A stretch of 64,000 nucleotides of DNA, from assembly GCF_000473165.1 (NCBI RefSeq), contig NZ_KI421504.1, forward strand, positions 1,561,337 to 1,625,336, in the 5' to 3' direction. Shown here piece by piece: positions 1 to 9,360 of this stretch. The position numbers and the translations under genes are program-made. The notes under the pieces are model-generated. The model saw only the letters and a list, made by a program, of their open reading frames with translations, had not been told where the DNA came from and ran no database searches. Within the stretch, counting starts at the first letter, position 1. Each line of letters starts with the position of its first letter. The stretch comes from Leisingera aquimarina DSM 24565. GTDB taxonomy: Bacteria; Pseudomonadota; Alphaproteobacteria; Rhodobacterales; Rhodobacteraceae.

Positions 1-414
1 GCCGCGTGGACGCTGTCGGACAATCCCGACGGGTTGATCGTGCTTTTAGGGGGCAATGACCTGTTGCGCGGTCTGGCGCCAGAGGAGGCGCGGGCCAACC
101 TGGCCCTCATCCTGCAGGAAGCGAAGGCCCTGGGCATTAAAGCACTTCTGGTCGGCATGAAGGCGCCGGGCAACTACGGGCCGGAGTATAAAGCCGCTTT
201 TGATGCGATCTACCCGGATCTGGCCGCCGAATTCGGCGCGGTTCTGCACCTGGATGCCTTTGCGGGCATTGCAGCAAAGGCGGGTGGCGACCCTGCTGCG
301 GCGCAGGCTTATATGCAGGATGACGGTATCCACCCCAATGCCCGGGGCGTTGCGCTGAATGTGGCTGCGATCGGGCCGGCTGCCCTGCAGCTGGTCGAGA
401 TGATCACCCAGTGA
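1..414 (+). CDS. SGNH/GDSL-family esterase (TesA-like arylesterase), 5' end outside window
   Basis: The reading frame is open from base 1, so the N-terminus with the catalytic GDS serine lies upstream of the window. The visible 137 residues contain the block III motif (LLGGNDLLRGL) that supplies the oxyanion-hole Asn, and the block V motif DDGIHPNARG with the catalytic Asp and His. Family members are periplasmic or cytoplasmic lysophospholipase/arylesterase/thioesterase enzymes; which ester is cut cannot be told here. It ends at TGA 412-414, just before a hairpin shared with the convergent cold-shock gene. Confidence 0.88.
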   Translation, partial: AAWTLSDNPDGLIVLLGGNDLLRGLAPEEARANLALILQEAKALGIKALLVGMKAPGNYGPEYKAAFDAIYPDLAAEFGAVLHLDAFAGIAAKAGGDPAAAQAYMQDDGIHPNARGVALNVAAIGPAALQLVEMITQ

Positions 415-441
415 AAACAGCCCCGGCGGGCAGGGCTGTTT
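415..441. terminator. Bidirectional hairpin between the esterase and cold-shock genes
   Basis: Arms aaacagccc (415-423) and gggctgttt (433-441) are perfectly complementary, with a 9-nt loop. The hairpin starts right after the esterase stop codon and lies 32 bp beyond the stop of the convergent cold-shock gene, so it can serve both. T-runs are short on both sides, so its efficiency is uncertain. Confidence 0.6.
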
Positions 442-472
442 GAAAGCTTTCAAGCGTGATCAGAAGTTCGGA

Positions 473-682
473 TCAGGAGGCCAGTGCAATATCAACCGCG
501 GACTCGCGGCCATCCCGGCCCGCCTGCAGCTCAAAGGTCACTTTCTGATTGTCTGCCAGGCCGGTCAGCCCCGATCGCTCAACTGCGGAAATGTGGACAA
601 AAATATCCTTGCCGCCATCGTCGGGTGCAATAAAGCCATAGCCTTTGGTGGTGTTGAACCATTTGACGGTGCCAGTCGCCAT
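473..682 (-). CDS. Cold-shock domain protein (CspA family)
   Basis: This 69-residue protein is a single cold-shock (OB-fold) domain. RNP1 appears as KGYGFIAP (about 13-20) and RNP2 as DIFVHISAV (about 26-34). Such proteins bind single-stranded RNA/DNA and act as RNA chaperones in the cytoplasm. The start is supported by AGGAGA upstream. About 200 bp upstream hold no gene and could carry the long 5' leader usual for cold-shock mRNAs, but no specific structure was established. Which of several csp paralogues it is cannot be decided. Confidence 0.95.
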   Translation of the reverse strand: MATGTVKWFNTTKGYGFIAPDDGGKDIFVHISAVERSGLTGLADNQKVTFELQAGRDGRESAVDIALAS

Positions 683-881
683 CGTCGTATTCTCCTAAGT
701 CGTCTCAATTCTCTGCCCGCTTCATGCGGCAGAACGGCAGCGGTACCTAGAGGGTCATGACCGCGCCGGTAAGGCAACAGTGATGATACCCGCGTAACGT
801 TGCGGTGACAGAATTGAGTAGGAATCACCCCTGGCGCAAGAAAAAATCCAAAGTGACGCGGGGTCTCCGGCAGAACCGTGC

Positions 882-1454
882 CTAAAGCACTGTCACAACC
901 GTGCCGAGCGGAACCCGCTGATACAGATCCATAACATGCTCGTTCATCATCCGGATGCAGCCGTTGGATACAGAGTGCCCGATGGTCTGCGGCTGGTTGG
1001 TGCCATGGATGCGGAAGTAGGTGTCGATGCCGTTCTGAAACAGATACAGGGCCCGCGCACCCAACGGATTTTCCGGCCCGCCGGGCTGAATGTACTCATT
1101 GTCGACGAATTTGGCATAGGCCCGCGGATCGCGTTCGATCATCTCGTCGGTCGGGCGCCAGGTGGGCCAGACCTTCTTGCGTTCGATCACCGCGGTGCCG
1201 GTGAACTCCAGACCGGCCTTGCCGACACCAACGCCATAGCGCATCGCCTTGCGCTTGTCGGTGACAAAGTAAAGGTAGTAAGAGCGCGGCAGCACCAGGA
1301 TTTGCCCCGGGGCAAAATCCTTGCGGATCCGGACCTCCTGCGGGGTGGGATCAAAGGGAGCGGGGTCTTTCTTGCGGGCCAGCGCAGGCAGCGGAAGCAG
1401 GGTTGCTGCGGCGGCCGCAGTGCCAGTGCTCAAAATTTTCCGGCGTGAAATCAT
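882..1454 (-). CDS. L,D-transpeptidase (YkuD family) with Tat-type signal peptide
   Basis: The 190-residue protein starts with a twin-arginine-like signal (SRRKILSTG, then an Ala/Leu-rich stretch to about residue 27). The YkuD domain follows, with the catalytic motif SVSNGCIRM at 161-169 (Cys166), His160 before it and FRIHGTN near 148-153. The family forms 3-3 peptidoglycan crosslinks or attaches proteins to peptidoglycan in the periplasm, using a Cys nucleophile. GGAG precedes the ATG. It is probably a single-gene unit; the next gene on this strand starts 445 bp upstream. Confidence 0.93.
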   Translation of the reverse strand: MISRRKILSTGTAAAAATLLPLPALARKKDPAPFDPTPQEVRIRKDFAPGQILVLPRSYYLYFVTDKRKAMRYGVGVGKAGLEFTGTAVIERKKVWPTWRPTDEMIERDPRAYAKFVDNEYIQPGGPENPLGARALYLFQNGIDTYFRIHGTNQPQTIGHSVSNGCIRMMNEHVMDLYQRVPLGTVVTVL

Positions 1455-1515
1455 GGCTAAATCTCCGGATGTCTGTTGTGTCTTCTAATCATCTTCCGGC
1501 GCGGAATGCGCTGGG

Positions 1516-1899
1516 TCAACGGGTTTCCGCAGACGGGCCGGCAAGTGTTGCAAGCGTAGCAGCAGCCAGGGTGCAGACGGCAATCCAGCCAAAGTACCAG
1601 AATTTCCCGGCCAACAGGTTCTCGGCGTAAGACGCGGCGAATTGCGCTTTGCCTGCTGCCGCGATGGCAAAGGCCGCAGCACCGAAGACCGCGAAACCCG
1701 CGGCTGTCAGCCAGCGTGGCAGATGCAGCAGCCGGGCGGCAAGGGCCAGGGCAAGACCGGGCAGGGCGCCCAGCCAGATCACTTTGCCCGCCCACCAGGG
1801 ATGTGCCCCCAGTCCTGCGGTCAGGTTCATAAAATGCGCCAGCTCGGCGGCTGCCAGAACGGCCGCAAGCGGCGGCAGGAGGCGGAGTATCTGTTGCAT
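1516..1899 (-). CDS. Small integral membrane protein, function unknown
   Basis: The 127 residues are almost entirely hydrophobic and form about four transmembrane helices (roughly 8-28, 38-58, 63-83 and 100-120), with a short charged C-terminus. No catalytic motif is seen. AAGGA stands close before the ATG. The gene is divergent from trxC, with about 130 bp between them. Similar small membrane proteins of unknown role are common in roseobacters; no family name can be assigned from sight. Confidence 0.7.
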   Translation of the reverse strand: MQQILRLLPPLAAVLAAAELAHFMNLTAGLGAHPWWAGKVIWLGALPGLALALAARLLHLPRWLTAAGFAVFGAAAFAIAAAGKAQFAASYAENLLAGKFWYFGWIAVCTLAAATLATLAGPSAETR

Positions 1900-2028
1900 G
1901 TCCTTGATATTGAAGCGGCGGCCTGCGGCTTCCAGTGCTGATTACAGGTTTGTGAAGCTCCGGCGGCTTCCCTTGCGGCCCCGCGGCGGTCGTCTATATC
2001 AGGGCAGGATTTATGCGGAGGAGCCATC

Positions 2029-2454
2029 ATGGGCGCCAAGACCCTGACCTGCCTGGCCTGTGCCCAGCTGAACCGGGTGCCGGAGGACAAGCTGGGCAAA
2101 GGCCCCAATTGCGGCAGTTGCGGCGCGGCGCTGATGCCGGGCAAGCCGGTGGATGTGGATCCGGCCATCTTGCAGAAGGCGGCGCAGAATGACGATCTGC
2201 CGCTGGTGGCCGATTTCTGGGCGCCCTGGTGCGGGCCCTGCCGGACGATGGCGCCGGAATTTGCCAAGGCTGCCAAGACATTGGGCAGCAAAGCGCGGTT
2301 GGTCAAGCTGAACACCCAGGATCACCCGTCCACCGGTGCGCGCTACCGGATCCGCGGCATCCCGACCCTGGTCGCCTTTGAGCGCGGCAAGGAGAAAAAG
2401 CGCCAGGCCGGCGCGATGCCGCAGGGCCGGATCGTCAGCTGGCTGCGCGGTTAG
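2029..2454 (+). CDS. trxC: Thioredoxin 2 (zinc-ribbon thioredoxin)
   Basis: An N-terminal zinc ribbon with two CxxC knuckles (Cys8/11 and Cys28/31) precedes a thioredoxin fold whose active site is WCGPC (Cys68 and Cys71). That pairing defines TrxC, a cytoplasmic disulfide reductase linked to oxidative stress. The length of 141 aa matches the E. coli protein. GGAGGA lies 7 bp before the ATG. The stop overlaps by 4 bp the stop end of the convergent membrane-protein gene. Confidence 0.95.
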   Translation: MGAKTLTCLACAQLNRVPEDKLGKGPNCGSCGAALMPGKPVDVDPAILQKAAQNDDLPLVADFWAPWCGPCRTMAPEFAKAAKTLGSKARLVKLNTQDHPSTGARYRIRGIPTLVAFERGKEKKRQAGAMPQGRIVSWLRG

Positions 2455-2663
2455 GCGCGGTTGCCGTAGGCCTGCCCGAGGACCGGCTGCGATTGCAGCC
2501 AGCAGCGCAAGGAAAGAACAGCAATAACCAGCACGGTCGCGCCCAGGCCGGCTGCTGGATACAGCAGCAGGCTCATCCACAGCGGCAGCGCGGCCACGAA
2601 AAACCCAAAGGCCGTTGCGCACATCCCGGTGATCATACCTGCGAACAATCCAGCCCAAACCAT
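2451..2663 (-). CDS. Small two-helix membrane protein, unknown function
   Basis: The 70-residue protein has two hydrophobic segments (about 3-27 and 31-53) and a polar C-terminal tail. It has a good ribosome site (AAGGAG) before its ATG. Its 3' end overlaps the end of trxC tail to tail by 4 bp. No functional motif is visible. Confidence 0.65.
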   Translation of the reverse strand: MVWAGLFAGMITGMCATAFGFFVAALPLWMSLLLYPAAGLGATVLVIAVLSLRCWLQSQPVLGQAYGNRA

Positions 2664-2800
2664 GGCAACTCCTTCTCCGGGAGCAATCTAGCCTGACCGC
2701 CCCAGTGTCTCTCAAGGCTATCTTGCGGGCAATTTTGCTTAAAAAAGGTTTAAAATGTGTCAACAAGCAGAGCGGCACAGCGCGAAAGGAAGGTGCGGGG

Positions 2801-3172
2801 CTATTTTGAGGTCAGCGCCACGCCGTCCTTGGCCTTTGGCATCTTGCCTTTGCCCTGCTCCAGAACATGGGCCAGTTCATGCGCCAGCAGTTCGGAATCC
2901 TTGGCGAATGCAGGCTTCATCACATAGATATTGTTGCCGACGGTGAAGGCTTTGGCCTTCAGTTCCTTGCAGACGTCCTTGGCATTGCCGCCGACATGCA
3001 CCCTGACCTTGCCCAGATTGCCGCCGAAATGCGCCTCCAGCCCTTTGCGCAGATCGCCGGGCAGTTTCTTCTCCGAGGTGCCTTCGGGTTCAGTCTTGAG
3101 CTTCTTGCGCTTGGCCTTCTTGCCCTTGGTTGCCTCGACCTGTGCCTTCACCTCTTCCGGTTTCAAAGCCAT
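2801..3172 (-). CDS. Stand-alone DUF4157-like zincin-type protein
   Basis: This 123-residue protein has a Lys-rich N-terminus (about 10-37) and then a DUF4157-like core. The core is 'LRKGLEAHFGGNLGKVRVHVGG', followed by LLAHELAHVLEQG at 96-108 with the HExxH-type motif HELAH (98-102). DUF4157 domains usually form the N-terminal part of large effectors, many tied to extracellular contractile injection systems. Here the domain is the whole protein and no injection-system gene is in the window. No signal peptide is seen. AAGGAT precedes the ATG. Whether it is a peptidase is unknown. Confidence 0.8.
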   Translation of the reverse strand: MALKPEEVKAQVEATKGKKAKRKKLKTEPEGTSEKKLPGDLRKGLEAHFGGNLGKVRVHVGGNAKDVCKELKAKAFTVGNNIYVMKPAFAKDSELLAHELAHVLEQGKGKMPKAKDGVALTSK

Positions 3173-3189
3173 GCGGGATCCTTTCCAAC

Positions 3190-3682
3190 GCTTTACCCAA
3201 CAGATGGCGCCGGGGCGCCTGCCGCGATGGTAGCGCAGAGCGGCGAAAAGGCGAAATGGAGAAGGGAGCGTAACGTCCTGCCCCTTGGGACGTGGCGCGC
3301 AGCGGCACGGCCCGCGCCTTGGGCTTCGCCCGTTTCGACCTGAAACTGTCCCCCGGACAGTTTCCTGGACGGTCTCAACTCCCCCGGAGTTCGAACCGGT
3401 CCGCGCAGCGGCAAACGCTCCGGGGGAGCGTTTGAGGTTCGGACGGGCGGAGCCCTGCGCAACCAGCGGTCCAAGTCAAAGGGCATCGCCGGCAGGAGTT
3501 CCCTCTGGGACGTGGCGCGCAGCGGCACGGCCCGCGCCTGACCTTCCCCCCGGGAAGGCGCATTCGCACCTCCCCAAGGTCAGGCGCGGGCCTTGTGCTG
3601 CGCTGGAAGAGCAAGAAGGCGAAACTACAAAGAGGTTTGCGCCGATGGTGAAGCTGCTCTGCTCATGCGTTGCTGCATAAGT
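3190..3682. repeat. Gene-free 490-bp stretch packed with palindromes and a 34-bp direct repeat
   Basis: No credible gene lies here. A 34-bp direct repeat occurs at 3286-3319 and 3506-3539 (220 bp apart). Between and after the copies are small hairpins sharing a three-base C (or G) loop: 3342-3364 (10-bp stem), 3377-3391 (6-bp), 3412-3434 (10-bp, loop GGG) and 3542-3558 (7-bp). A perfect 17-bp inverted repeat (3529-3545 with 3576-3592) encloses the last of them. The word gcgcagcggca recurs three times. It looks like a cluster of REP-like elements. A hairpin with the same core lies inside an IS relic at 35685-35711. Confidence 0.8.
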
Positions 3683-4114
3683 TTAAGGCTGGCATTTGTT
3701 CAAACCTCGCATATTCAGCCACAGAAACGTGGCGATAGACACTTGGTTTCCGGTTTCTGACGCCGCCGGCTTAAAAGTGATTTTGACGGCAACAAGAGGA
3801 GCGTTGGTGTTGACCAGCCTGACGCCGGAGTTGATCTGAACCGCCGCCAGTTTCGCCTTGAGAGCGTTGAAATGCCGGGACCAATTTACCCGGCAAAGGG
3901 ATTGAGCATCCTGCTGCAGGAAGTAGCCGGTGTCTGATACCGTAAACGTCAGCTCCAATGCGTTGCCGGCTGCTGCCCCGCCAAATTTTGAAGGGGCAGT
4001 TACCAGCGCTGAACTTGCAAGTTCAGCGCTGACGCCGGACTTTAGGCGCACCTCTTCAGCAGAAAGAGGAAATGCGGCCCCCAAGGCCAAACCCAAGAGC
4101 CACCGCTTCGGCAT
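3683..4114 (-). CDS. Secreted/periplasmic protein of unknown function
   Basis: From the ATG at 4114 the product is 143 aa with a clear signal peptide (MPKRWLLGLALGAAFPLSAEE, cleavage near 19-20) and a soluble remainder with no recognised domain. A longer frame exists but would run back into ettA. The chosen ATG lies 2 bp after the ettA stop and is preceded by a signal-like sequence only from this point, so translation is probably coupled to ettA. It contains one internal Cys and a C-terminal Cys near the end (NKCQP). Function is not predictable. Confidence 0.65.
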   Translation of the reverse strand: MPKRWLLGLALGAAFPLSAEEVRLKSGVSAELASSALVTAPSKFGGAAAGNALELTFTVSDTGYFLQQDAQSLCRVNWSRHFNALKAKLAAVQINSGVRLVNTNAPLVAVKITFKPAASETGNQVSIATFLWLNMRGLNKCQP

Positions 4115-4116
4115 GA

Positions 4117-5784
<1,668 letters not shown>

Positions 5785-6092
5785 GTGACTGCTCCATGAT
5801 GGGGAAATTCTAGCTGGCTGGTGTGATAACGGATGGGCGGCGGCGGGGCAATGAGGGATGCGGGAGGCCGGAACCGGCGTCCGAACCGGGGCGGGACCGG
5901 CTGCCTCTTGCCCGACTCACCCGTCCTGGCCCACACTGATGGGCACCGGAAACTTCGGGGCGCCCCGGCTTGCCGCTGGCTGCGCCCAGACCTGACGATG
6001 CCGCCCTATCAGTGACTGTAGACACACCCGCGGCATCCAAGACCTGAGCCACAGCGGCCGGGGGGCCTTTCCTAACACAGGAGGACCCTTTG
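5785..6092. other. Intergenic, no gene seen
   Basis: These 308 bp separate the divergent ettA and YbaK-type genes and should hold both promoters. Only the ribosome site GGAGG (about 6080-6084) of the right-hand gene can be pointed out. No repeat or RNA structure stood out. Confidence 0.6.
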
Positions 6093-6560
6093 ATGATCGC
6101 CTCACGCCTGAAACATCATCTGGAGGCACAAGGCCTGCCATTCGGCACGGTCCGCCATCCCTATACCGCCACATCCGCCGAATGCGCCGAAAGCGCGCAT
6201 GTGCCGGGGGACCATCTGGCAAAATCGGTGCTCATCCACATGGAGGAAGGCCCGGTGCTGGCCGTGGTGCCCTCCAACCAAACCGTTGATCTGCACGCGC
6301 TGCAATCCATGATGGACCGCCGCCTGGGCCTGGCGCCGGAATATGAGCTGAACCAGGTCTTTGATGATTGCGACCCCGGTGCTGCCCCCTGCGTGGGGCA
6401 GGCTTACCATGTACCGACGGTGATCGACGACAGCTTGACCGGCCTGGACAAAGTCTGGTTCGAAGCCGGCGACCACAAGACATTGGTGGAAATGAAGGGG
6501 AATGATTTCGATGCCCTGATGAAGGATGCGAAACACGGATCCTTCTGCACCATGCACTAA
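6093..6560 (+). CDS. YbaK/EbsC-type aminoacyl-tRNA deacylase
   Basis: The 155-residue protein matches the YbaK/ProX fold. It has the early 'TATSAECAESAHVPGDHLAKSV' region with the conserved Lys (KSVLI), a 'VVPSNQTVDL' strand and the C-terminal 'HKTLVEMKGNDF' segment. Members hydrolyse mischarged tRNAs (Cys-tRNAPro, Ala-tRNAPro) in trans; the exact substrate is not fixed by sequence at this level. The ATG at 6093 is chosen because GGAGG lies about 9 bp upstream; a TTG one codon earlier is less likely. Confidence 0.85.
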   Translation: MIASRLKHHLEAQGLPFGTVRHPYTATSAECAESAHVPGDHLAKSVLIHMEEGPVLAVVPSNQTVDLHALQSMMDRRLGLAPEYELNQVFDDCDPGAAPCVGQAYHVPTVIDDSLTGLDKVWFEAGDHKTLVEMKGNDFDALMKDAKHGSFCTMH

Positions 6561-6617
6561 CAGCCGTGCAGCAAAGGACTGCCGCCCCCGTGTCAACGGG
6601 GCGGCGCCTGATGCGGG

Positions 6618-6881
6618 TCAGAAATCGAACAGATCTTCCAGAAAGTTCTTCTTTTTCTTCTTATAGGGTTTCTTGCCGTAGCGCGGATCATAATCGCCGC
6701 CCCGGTCGTCATGCCGCTGCGGCTGCTGCGGTGCGGCCTGCACTGGCTGGGAGGAGCGCTCGATGATCTTGTCCAGCTCGCCCCTGTCCAGCCACACGCC
6801 GCGGCATTTCGGGCAATAATCAATCTCCACACCGGCGCGGTCGCTCATAACCAGCTGGGTTCCGTCAATCGGGCACTGCAT
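6618..6881 (-). CDS. TFIIB-type zinc-ribbon protein
   Basis: The 87-residue protein begins with a zf-TFIIB zinc ribbon: MQCPIDGTQL (Cys3) and DYCPKCRGVWLDRGELDKII with CPKC. A Gln/Pro/Asp-rich linker follows, then a run of lysines (KKPYKKKKKNF) and an acidic end. The start at 6881 is preceded by GGAGAC; a longer frame lacks any support. Such small 'WLDRGEL' proteins are widespread, and their biochemical role is not established. Confidence 0.85.
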   Translation of the reverse strand: MQCPIDGTQLVMSDRAGVEIDYCPKCRGVWLDRGELDKIIERSSQPVQAAPQQPQRHDDRGGDYDPRYGKKPYKKKKKNFLEDLFDF

Positions 6882-7034
6882 CTGTGTCTCCTTGTGCAAC
6901 TCCAGCGACTCACGTGGGCAGCCCCGCTCGCTTGCGCAAGGCAACAGCCCCGCAAATTCGGGAAAATTGCAGAATTCCGCCCATTCCCAAGGACCTGACC
7001 CATGGTAAGCTGCCTGCAAACCATGGAGGCACAC

Positions 7035-7649
7035 ATGAGCAGCAAAACCATCCAGGCCGGGTTTCTGACCCTGATCCTTGCCAGCACCCCCGCATTCGGC
7101 GGCGAAGGCGGTGGCGGCGGCAGCCGGGACAGCGGTGCAAGCAGCGGCGGCGGCGGCCAGCGCAGCGGGCTAAGCTCCCGGGCGACAAAAACCGTTGTCA
7201 CGACGCTGACACGCGGTTTTGACCGCTGCGGGACATTGCCCAAAGTCTACAGATACGACTGCTACCGCCACACCTACAAGCTGGCGGTTCAGCAACTGGG
7301 CGGCAACCATGCCTATGCCGAAGCAACCAAGGCGCTGGAACTGGTGCAGGACACGCTGACTCAGGCGGTGAAACAGAACCTGGACCCGGCGCAGAAACCC
7401 AAGCGTAAGGGGCTGAACCTCTACCGCGCGGTAAAACCCGCCGCAGTGCCGCAGATTCAGCGGCAGACCGAACGGGCGATGAAACAGGCCGAAACCATCC
7501 TGCTGCGCTCCCCCGCGGACAAGCAGGTGCATTATGCCCGCATCGCCGAAGCGGTGAACTCCAATAAGGTTCTGCTGCGCTCAGCCCTGCTGCCAGGTGG
7601 GGCTATCCGGCTGGTCTGGACGCTGCTCAAGGCGGCGGTTCCTGCCTGA
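7035..7649 (+). CDS. Exported protein with Gly-rich N-terminus, unknown function
   Basis: From the ATG at 7035 (GGAGG 7 bp upstream) the product is 204 aa with a signal peptide ending near TPAFG-GE. A Gly/Ser-rich segment (EGGGGGSRDSGASSGGGG) follows, then a helical basic domain. Two Cys near the start of that domain (FDRCG...YDCYRH) could form a disulfide. No known domain was recognised. It looks secreted or periplasmic and stands alone between convergent neighbours. Confidence 0.7.
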   Translation: MSSKTIQAGFLTLILASTPAFGGEGGGGGSRDSGASSGGGGQRSGLSSRATKTVVTTLTRGFDRCGTLPKVYRYDCYRHTYKLAVQQLGGNHAYAEATKALELVQDTLTQAVKQNLDPAQKPKRKGLNLYRAVKPAAVPQIQRQTERAMKQAETILLRSPADKQVHYARIAEAVNSNKVLLRSALLPGGAIRLVWTLLKAAVPA

Positions 7650-7688
7650 CCCGGGCGGATTGACTGGGGCGGCCTGACCAGTGCGGCC

Positions 7689-8096
7689 TCAGCGCACCAC
7701 ATGCACCGCACAGGCGGCGTGGCGCACCACATGGCCGGAGGTGGACCCCCAAAGCAGGTCCTGCATCGACGGGCGGTGCGAGGCGAGGACGATCAGATCA
7801 GGCTGGTTCTGATCGGCCCAGTCCAGAATAGTGCGGCCGGAATGCCCTTCGACCAGCTCGCCTGTGGCATTGGGCAGCGTCTTTGCCAGCCCGTCCAACT
7901 CGGCCTGCAGCGCGCTGCGGGTGCCATCCATGAAATCTGCGGGGATGTAAGAGATCGCATAGGCCGGAACCTGCTCGATCACATGCAGCAGCGTCACCTT
8001 GGCTCCGGGCGCAGACAGCAGCCGCGCCACTTTCAGCGGCCCGGTCACATCCCGCTCGGGATCAAATGAAATCGGCACCAGGACATTGTGGTACAT
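7689..8096 (-). CDS. Universal stress protein (UspA family)
   Basis: The 135 residues form one Usp domain: N-terminal strand MYHNVLVPISFD, Asp for nucleotide at about 12, and the ATP-loop region 'ASHRPSMQDLLWGSTSGHVVRHA' near the C-terminus, ending in the final strand CAVHVVR. The GxxG part of the loop is replaced (SHRPS), but GSTSGHVV is kept, so nucleotide binding is likely but not certain. GGAGG precedes the ATG. Confidence 0.9.
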   Translation of the reverse strand: MYHNVLVPISFDPERDVTGPLKVARLLSAPGAKVTLLHVIEQVPAYAISYIPADFMDGTRSALQAELDGLAKTLPNATGELVEGHSGRTILDWADQNQPDLIVLASHRPSMQDLLWGSTSGHVVRHAACAVHVVR

Positions 8097-8202
8097 AACA
8101 AACCTCCATCGGTTGATGTTCCTGTCAATGATAGTCCTGCCGGCGGCAGCCTGCCATGACCGGGGTCAAAGCAGGTGCTGCTCCGGGTGGAATTGAAAGA
8201 CG

Positions 8203-8526
8203 CTAGGTGCCGAAGACCTCCGCCACGTCATACATCACCGGCTCAAAACTGCGGCACAGTTCGTTGATCTTGCGGTTGCGCTCGCGCATTTCGGGACTGC
8301 GCAGCATTGCCATGAAATCCTCGCGGCGGCGCCATTGCGAGTAGTTGGCGATACGTGTCTGCGCGTCATTCACATGCAGGCCGGCCGAAACAAAGCCGGG
8401 CTGTTTCGAGATGAAGTCCGCATAGGCGTCCTGCAGCGCCTCCAGCAGGTCCTGGCAGGTCCCGGGGGTCATCTCAAATGTGGTGATAACGGTTTGGATA
8501 TCAGCGGTTTTTGCTATTTTCGGCAT
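8203..8526 (-). CDS. Antibiotic biosynthesis monooxygenase (ABM) domain protein
   Basis: The 107-residue product has the ferredoxin-like ABM fold: 'VITTFEMTPGTCQDLLEALQDAY', 'KQPGFVSAGLHVN' and 'RIANYSQWRRREDFMAML'. ABM proteins are small dimeric oxygenases or dye/haem-like degraders, and many are uncharacterised. The ATG at 8526 is preceded by GGAGG; a longer frame upstream reads as non-coding. No linked partner gene indicates a substrate. Confidence 0.85.
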   Translation of the reverse strand: MPKIAKTADIQTVITTFEMTPGTCQDLLEALQDAYADFISKQPGFVSAGLHVNDAQTRIANYSQWRRREDFMAMLRSPEMRERNRKINELCRSFEPVMYDVAEVFGT

Positions 8527-8679
8527 TGGCCCCTCCGTTGACTTCCCCCAGCCTACGCCTGTTCGCGCATAAAGCGCACGACCTTTTTTGAGGTTGCAAC
8601 CATTTCGGGATAAGCGAAAATTTAATACAACCTTAACTATAAGCCGAAACTCTTGCCGCAATGTTCTGAGGGTTCTGGA

Positions 8680-9339
8680 ATGAAACCTGCCTGTGCCGTA
8701 TGTCTTGCCCTGACGCTGGCCCAGCCGGCGGCTGGCGGTGCATGGCAGGAGAAGCCAGGCAGGGGGTTTGCTTCTGCCAGCGCGACCTACCGGCAAACCG
8801 GTGATGAAGGCGCGCAAGAGCTGAGCTATTACGGGGCATTCGGCGTTACCTCCAAACTCACTCTCGGCATTGATCTGAACCAAAATTCCGCGGGCTCCGG
8901 CCATGCCCTGTTTTTTGCCCGCCTGCCGCTGCGCGCCGGCCCCCGTTACCGGCTGGCTGCTGAGGCAGGGGCCGGCGGCAATCATTTCCGGGGTCTTTGG
9001 CAAATGATGCAAAAGGCAACCCTGTCTTACGGGCGCAGTTTTGATACCGGCCAAACCACCGGCTGGCTGGCGGTCGATGCCGCGTACGAGCTGCGCAACA
9101 GCGGTTTCGATGCGGCCTGGAAACTGGACGCCACCATCGGTCTGAACCGGCCCGGAAAAATCGCGCCGATGCTGCAGATAGAAACGTACAAGCCGGGCGG
9201 CGGCCGGTTTTCCTATGCGCTGACCCCGGCCGTGCGCTATCCGCTGGACGGCAGCCGGGAGTTGATCCTGGGGCTGGAGTACCGCAACACAGGCCGGCGC
9301 AGCCTTGGACTGGAGCTGGGGGTATGGCAAAGGTTCTGA
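8680..9339 (+). CDS. Outer-membrane-like beta-barrel protein, unknown function
   Basis: The 219-residue protein begins with a signal peptide (MKPACAVCLALTLAQPAAGGA) and continues with alternating hydrophobic strands such as 'FASASATYRQTG', 'ELSYYGAFGVTSKLTLGIDLN' and 'LILGLEYRNTG'. It ends in the aromatic residue of ...GVWQRF. The terminal Phe and strand pattern suit a small outer-membrane beta-barrel. GAGGG precedes the chosen ATG. No specific porin or enzyme family was recognised. Confidence 0.7.
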   Translation: MKPACAVCLALTLAQPAAGGAWQEKPGRGFASASATYRQTGDEGAQELSYYGAFGVTSKLTLGIDLNQNSAGSGHALFFARLPLRAGPRYRLAAEAGAGGNHFRGLWQMMQKATLSYGRSFDTGQTTGWLAVDAAYELRNSGFDAAWKLDATIGLNRPGKIAPMLQIETYKPGGGRFSYALTPAVRYPLDGSRELILGLEYRNTGRRSLGLELGVWQRF

Positions 9340-9360
9340 AGCCTTTCACTGAAACCAGAG

